Made by a program: the position numbers and the translations under genes | Part shown: in pieces, positions 6,469 to 7,282 of the stretch | Layout: each line of letters begins with the position of its first letter | Numbering within the stretch: the stretch's first letter is position 1 | The notes under the pieces: model-generated | Told to the model about the DNA's origin: nothing | Database searches by the model: none | Seen by the model: the letters and a program-made list of their open reading frames with translations, nothing else | Assembly: GCA_023428515.1 (NCBI GenBank) | Contig: JAEYXI010000514.1 | Coordinates: 1 to 7,282, forward strand | DNA: 7,282 nt | Direction: 5' to 3' | DNA from: Pseudomonadota bacterium | GTDB lineage: Bacteria; Pseudomonadota; Alphaproteobacteria; Rhizobiales; Rhizobiaceae

Positions 6469-7282
6469 TCAGGCGGCGTCTTCGCTTTCCGCCTTCTTCT
6501 CGGGCTTCGGCAGCTCCTTGCCGGTGGTCTGGTCGACGACCTTCATCGACAGGCGGACCTTGCCGCGCTCATCGAAGCCCATCAGCTTGACGTAGACCTT
6601 GTCGCCTTCCTTGACCACGTCGGTGGTCTTCTGCACGCGGGCATCGGCCAGCTGCGAGATGTGGACCAGGCCGTCGCGCGGGCCGAAGAAGTTGACGAAG
6701 GCGCCGAAGTCGGCGGTCTTCACCACGGTGCCCTCGTAGATCTCGCCGACTTCCGGCTCGGCCACGATGGTGTGGATCCACTTCTTCGCCGCCTCGATCT
6801 CCTTGGCGTTCGACGAAGCGATCTTCACCGTGCCGTCGTCCTCGATGTTGATCTTGGCGCCGGTCTTCTCGACGATCTCGCGGATCACCTTGCCGCCCGA
6901 GCCGATCACGTCGCGGATCTTGTCGGTCGGGATGTGCATGACCTCGATGCGCGGCGCGAACTCGCCGAGCTCGGCGCGGGCGCCGGAGAGCGCGTTGCCC
7001 ATCTCGCCGAGGATGTACTCGCGGCCGCCCTTGGCCTGCTCGAGCGCGACCTTCATGATCTCCTCGGTGATGCCGGAGATCTTGATGTCCATCTGCAGCG
7101 AGGTGATGCCGTCGCGGGTGCCGGCAACCTTGAAGTCCATGTCGCCGAGATGGTCCTCGTCGCCGAGGATGTCGGAGAGCACGGCATAGCGTTCGCCTTC
7201 CTTGATCAGGCCCATCGCGATGCCCGCAACGGGGCGCTGCAGCGGAACGCCGGCATCCATCAGGGCCAGCGAGGTGCCGCAG
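6469..7282 (-). CDS. pnp: Polynucleotide phosphorylase, C-terminal part (5' end outside window)
   Basis: The frame stays open to the right edge (reading [11 protein letters not shown] at the edge), so the methionine at 7260 is internal and about 60% of the protein lies outside. The visible 270 residues hold the end of the second RNase PH core with [16 protein letters not shown], whose Asp pair (DEDHLGD) corresponds to the metal-binding Asp486/Asp492 of the E. coli enzyme. A linking helix region follows, then a KH domain with [12 protein letters not shown], then an S1 domain (from [19 protein letters not shown] to KVRLSMKVV). A short charged tail ends in ESEDAA. PNPase degrades RNA 3'-to-5' with phosphate and binds RNase E in the degradosome. 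All residues I can check are conserved. In alphaproteobacteria pnp usually follows rpsO, which would lie to the right. Confidence 0.97.
   Translation of the reverse strand, partial: CGTSLALMDAGVPLQRPVAGIAMGLIKEGERYAVLSDILGDEDHLGDMDFKVAGTRDGITSLQMDIKISGITEEIMKVALEQAKGGREYILGEMGNALSGARAELGEFAPRIEVMHIPTDKIRDVIGSGGKVIREIVEKTGAKINIEDDGTVKIASSNAKEIEAAKKWIHTIVAEPEVGEIYEGTVVKTADFGAFVNFFGPRDGLVHISQLADARVQKTTDVVKEGDKVYVKLMGFDERGKVRLSMKVVDQTTGKELPKPEKKAESEDAA

Overview
This is a GC-rich, densely coded chromosomal window. It looks like an alphaproteobacterium of the Rhizobiales, most likely Mesorhizobium or a close relative. That placement rests on codon use, protein similarity remembered from training, and a hairpin sequence at 4154-4197 that I recall as common between genes in that group. 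No database search was possible. I see no insertion sequence, phage, CRISPR or RNA gene, so this reads as ordinary chromosome with one unusual gene.

Layout from left to right. (1) The 3' end of a secreted-type bacterial SH3-domain protein (+, to 398). (2) Converging on it with a 6-bp gap, a small stand-alone Lrp/AsnC ligand-binding (RAM) protein (-, 405-641). (3) An alpha/beta hydrolase with an HGGYW oxyanion-hole motif, of the kynurenine-formamidase-like type (-, 727-1554). (4) A 222-bp divergent intergenic region. (5) A large fusion protein (+, 1777-4146) made of a degenerate DUF1989-like repeat, a full DUF1989 domain, and a GcvT-type folate-dependent aminomethyltransferase module. (6) A structured intergenic inverted repeat. 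(7) An RsmC-like 16S rRNA guanine-N2 methyltransferase (-, 4203-5219). (8) A divergent class I nitronate monooxygenase (+, 5326-6405). (9) A clear intrinsic terminator serving pnp. (10) The 3' part of pnp, polynucleotide phosphorylase (-, 6469 to the window edge).

The right half is mostly housekeeping: RNA decay (pnp), ribosome modification (rsmC) and nitronate detoxification. The left half carries the metabolically interesting pair, the hydrolase and the DUF1989-GcvT fusion transcribed divergently from one control region. DUF1989 proteins include the two subunits of carboxyguanidine deiminase, and GcvT modules move one-carbon units from N- or O-methyl groups to tetrahydrofolate. A role in degrading an N-methylated or amidino nitrogen compound is therefore a reasonable hypothesis. 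The substrate cannot be read from the sequence.
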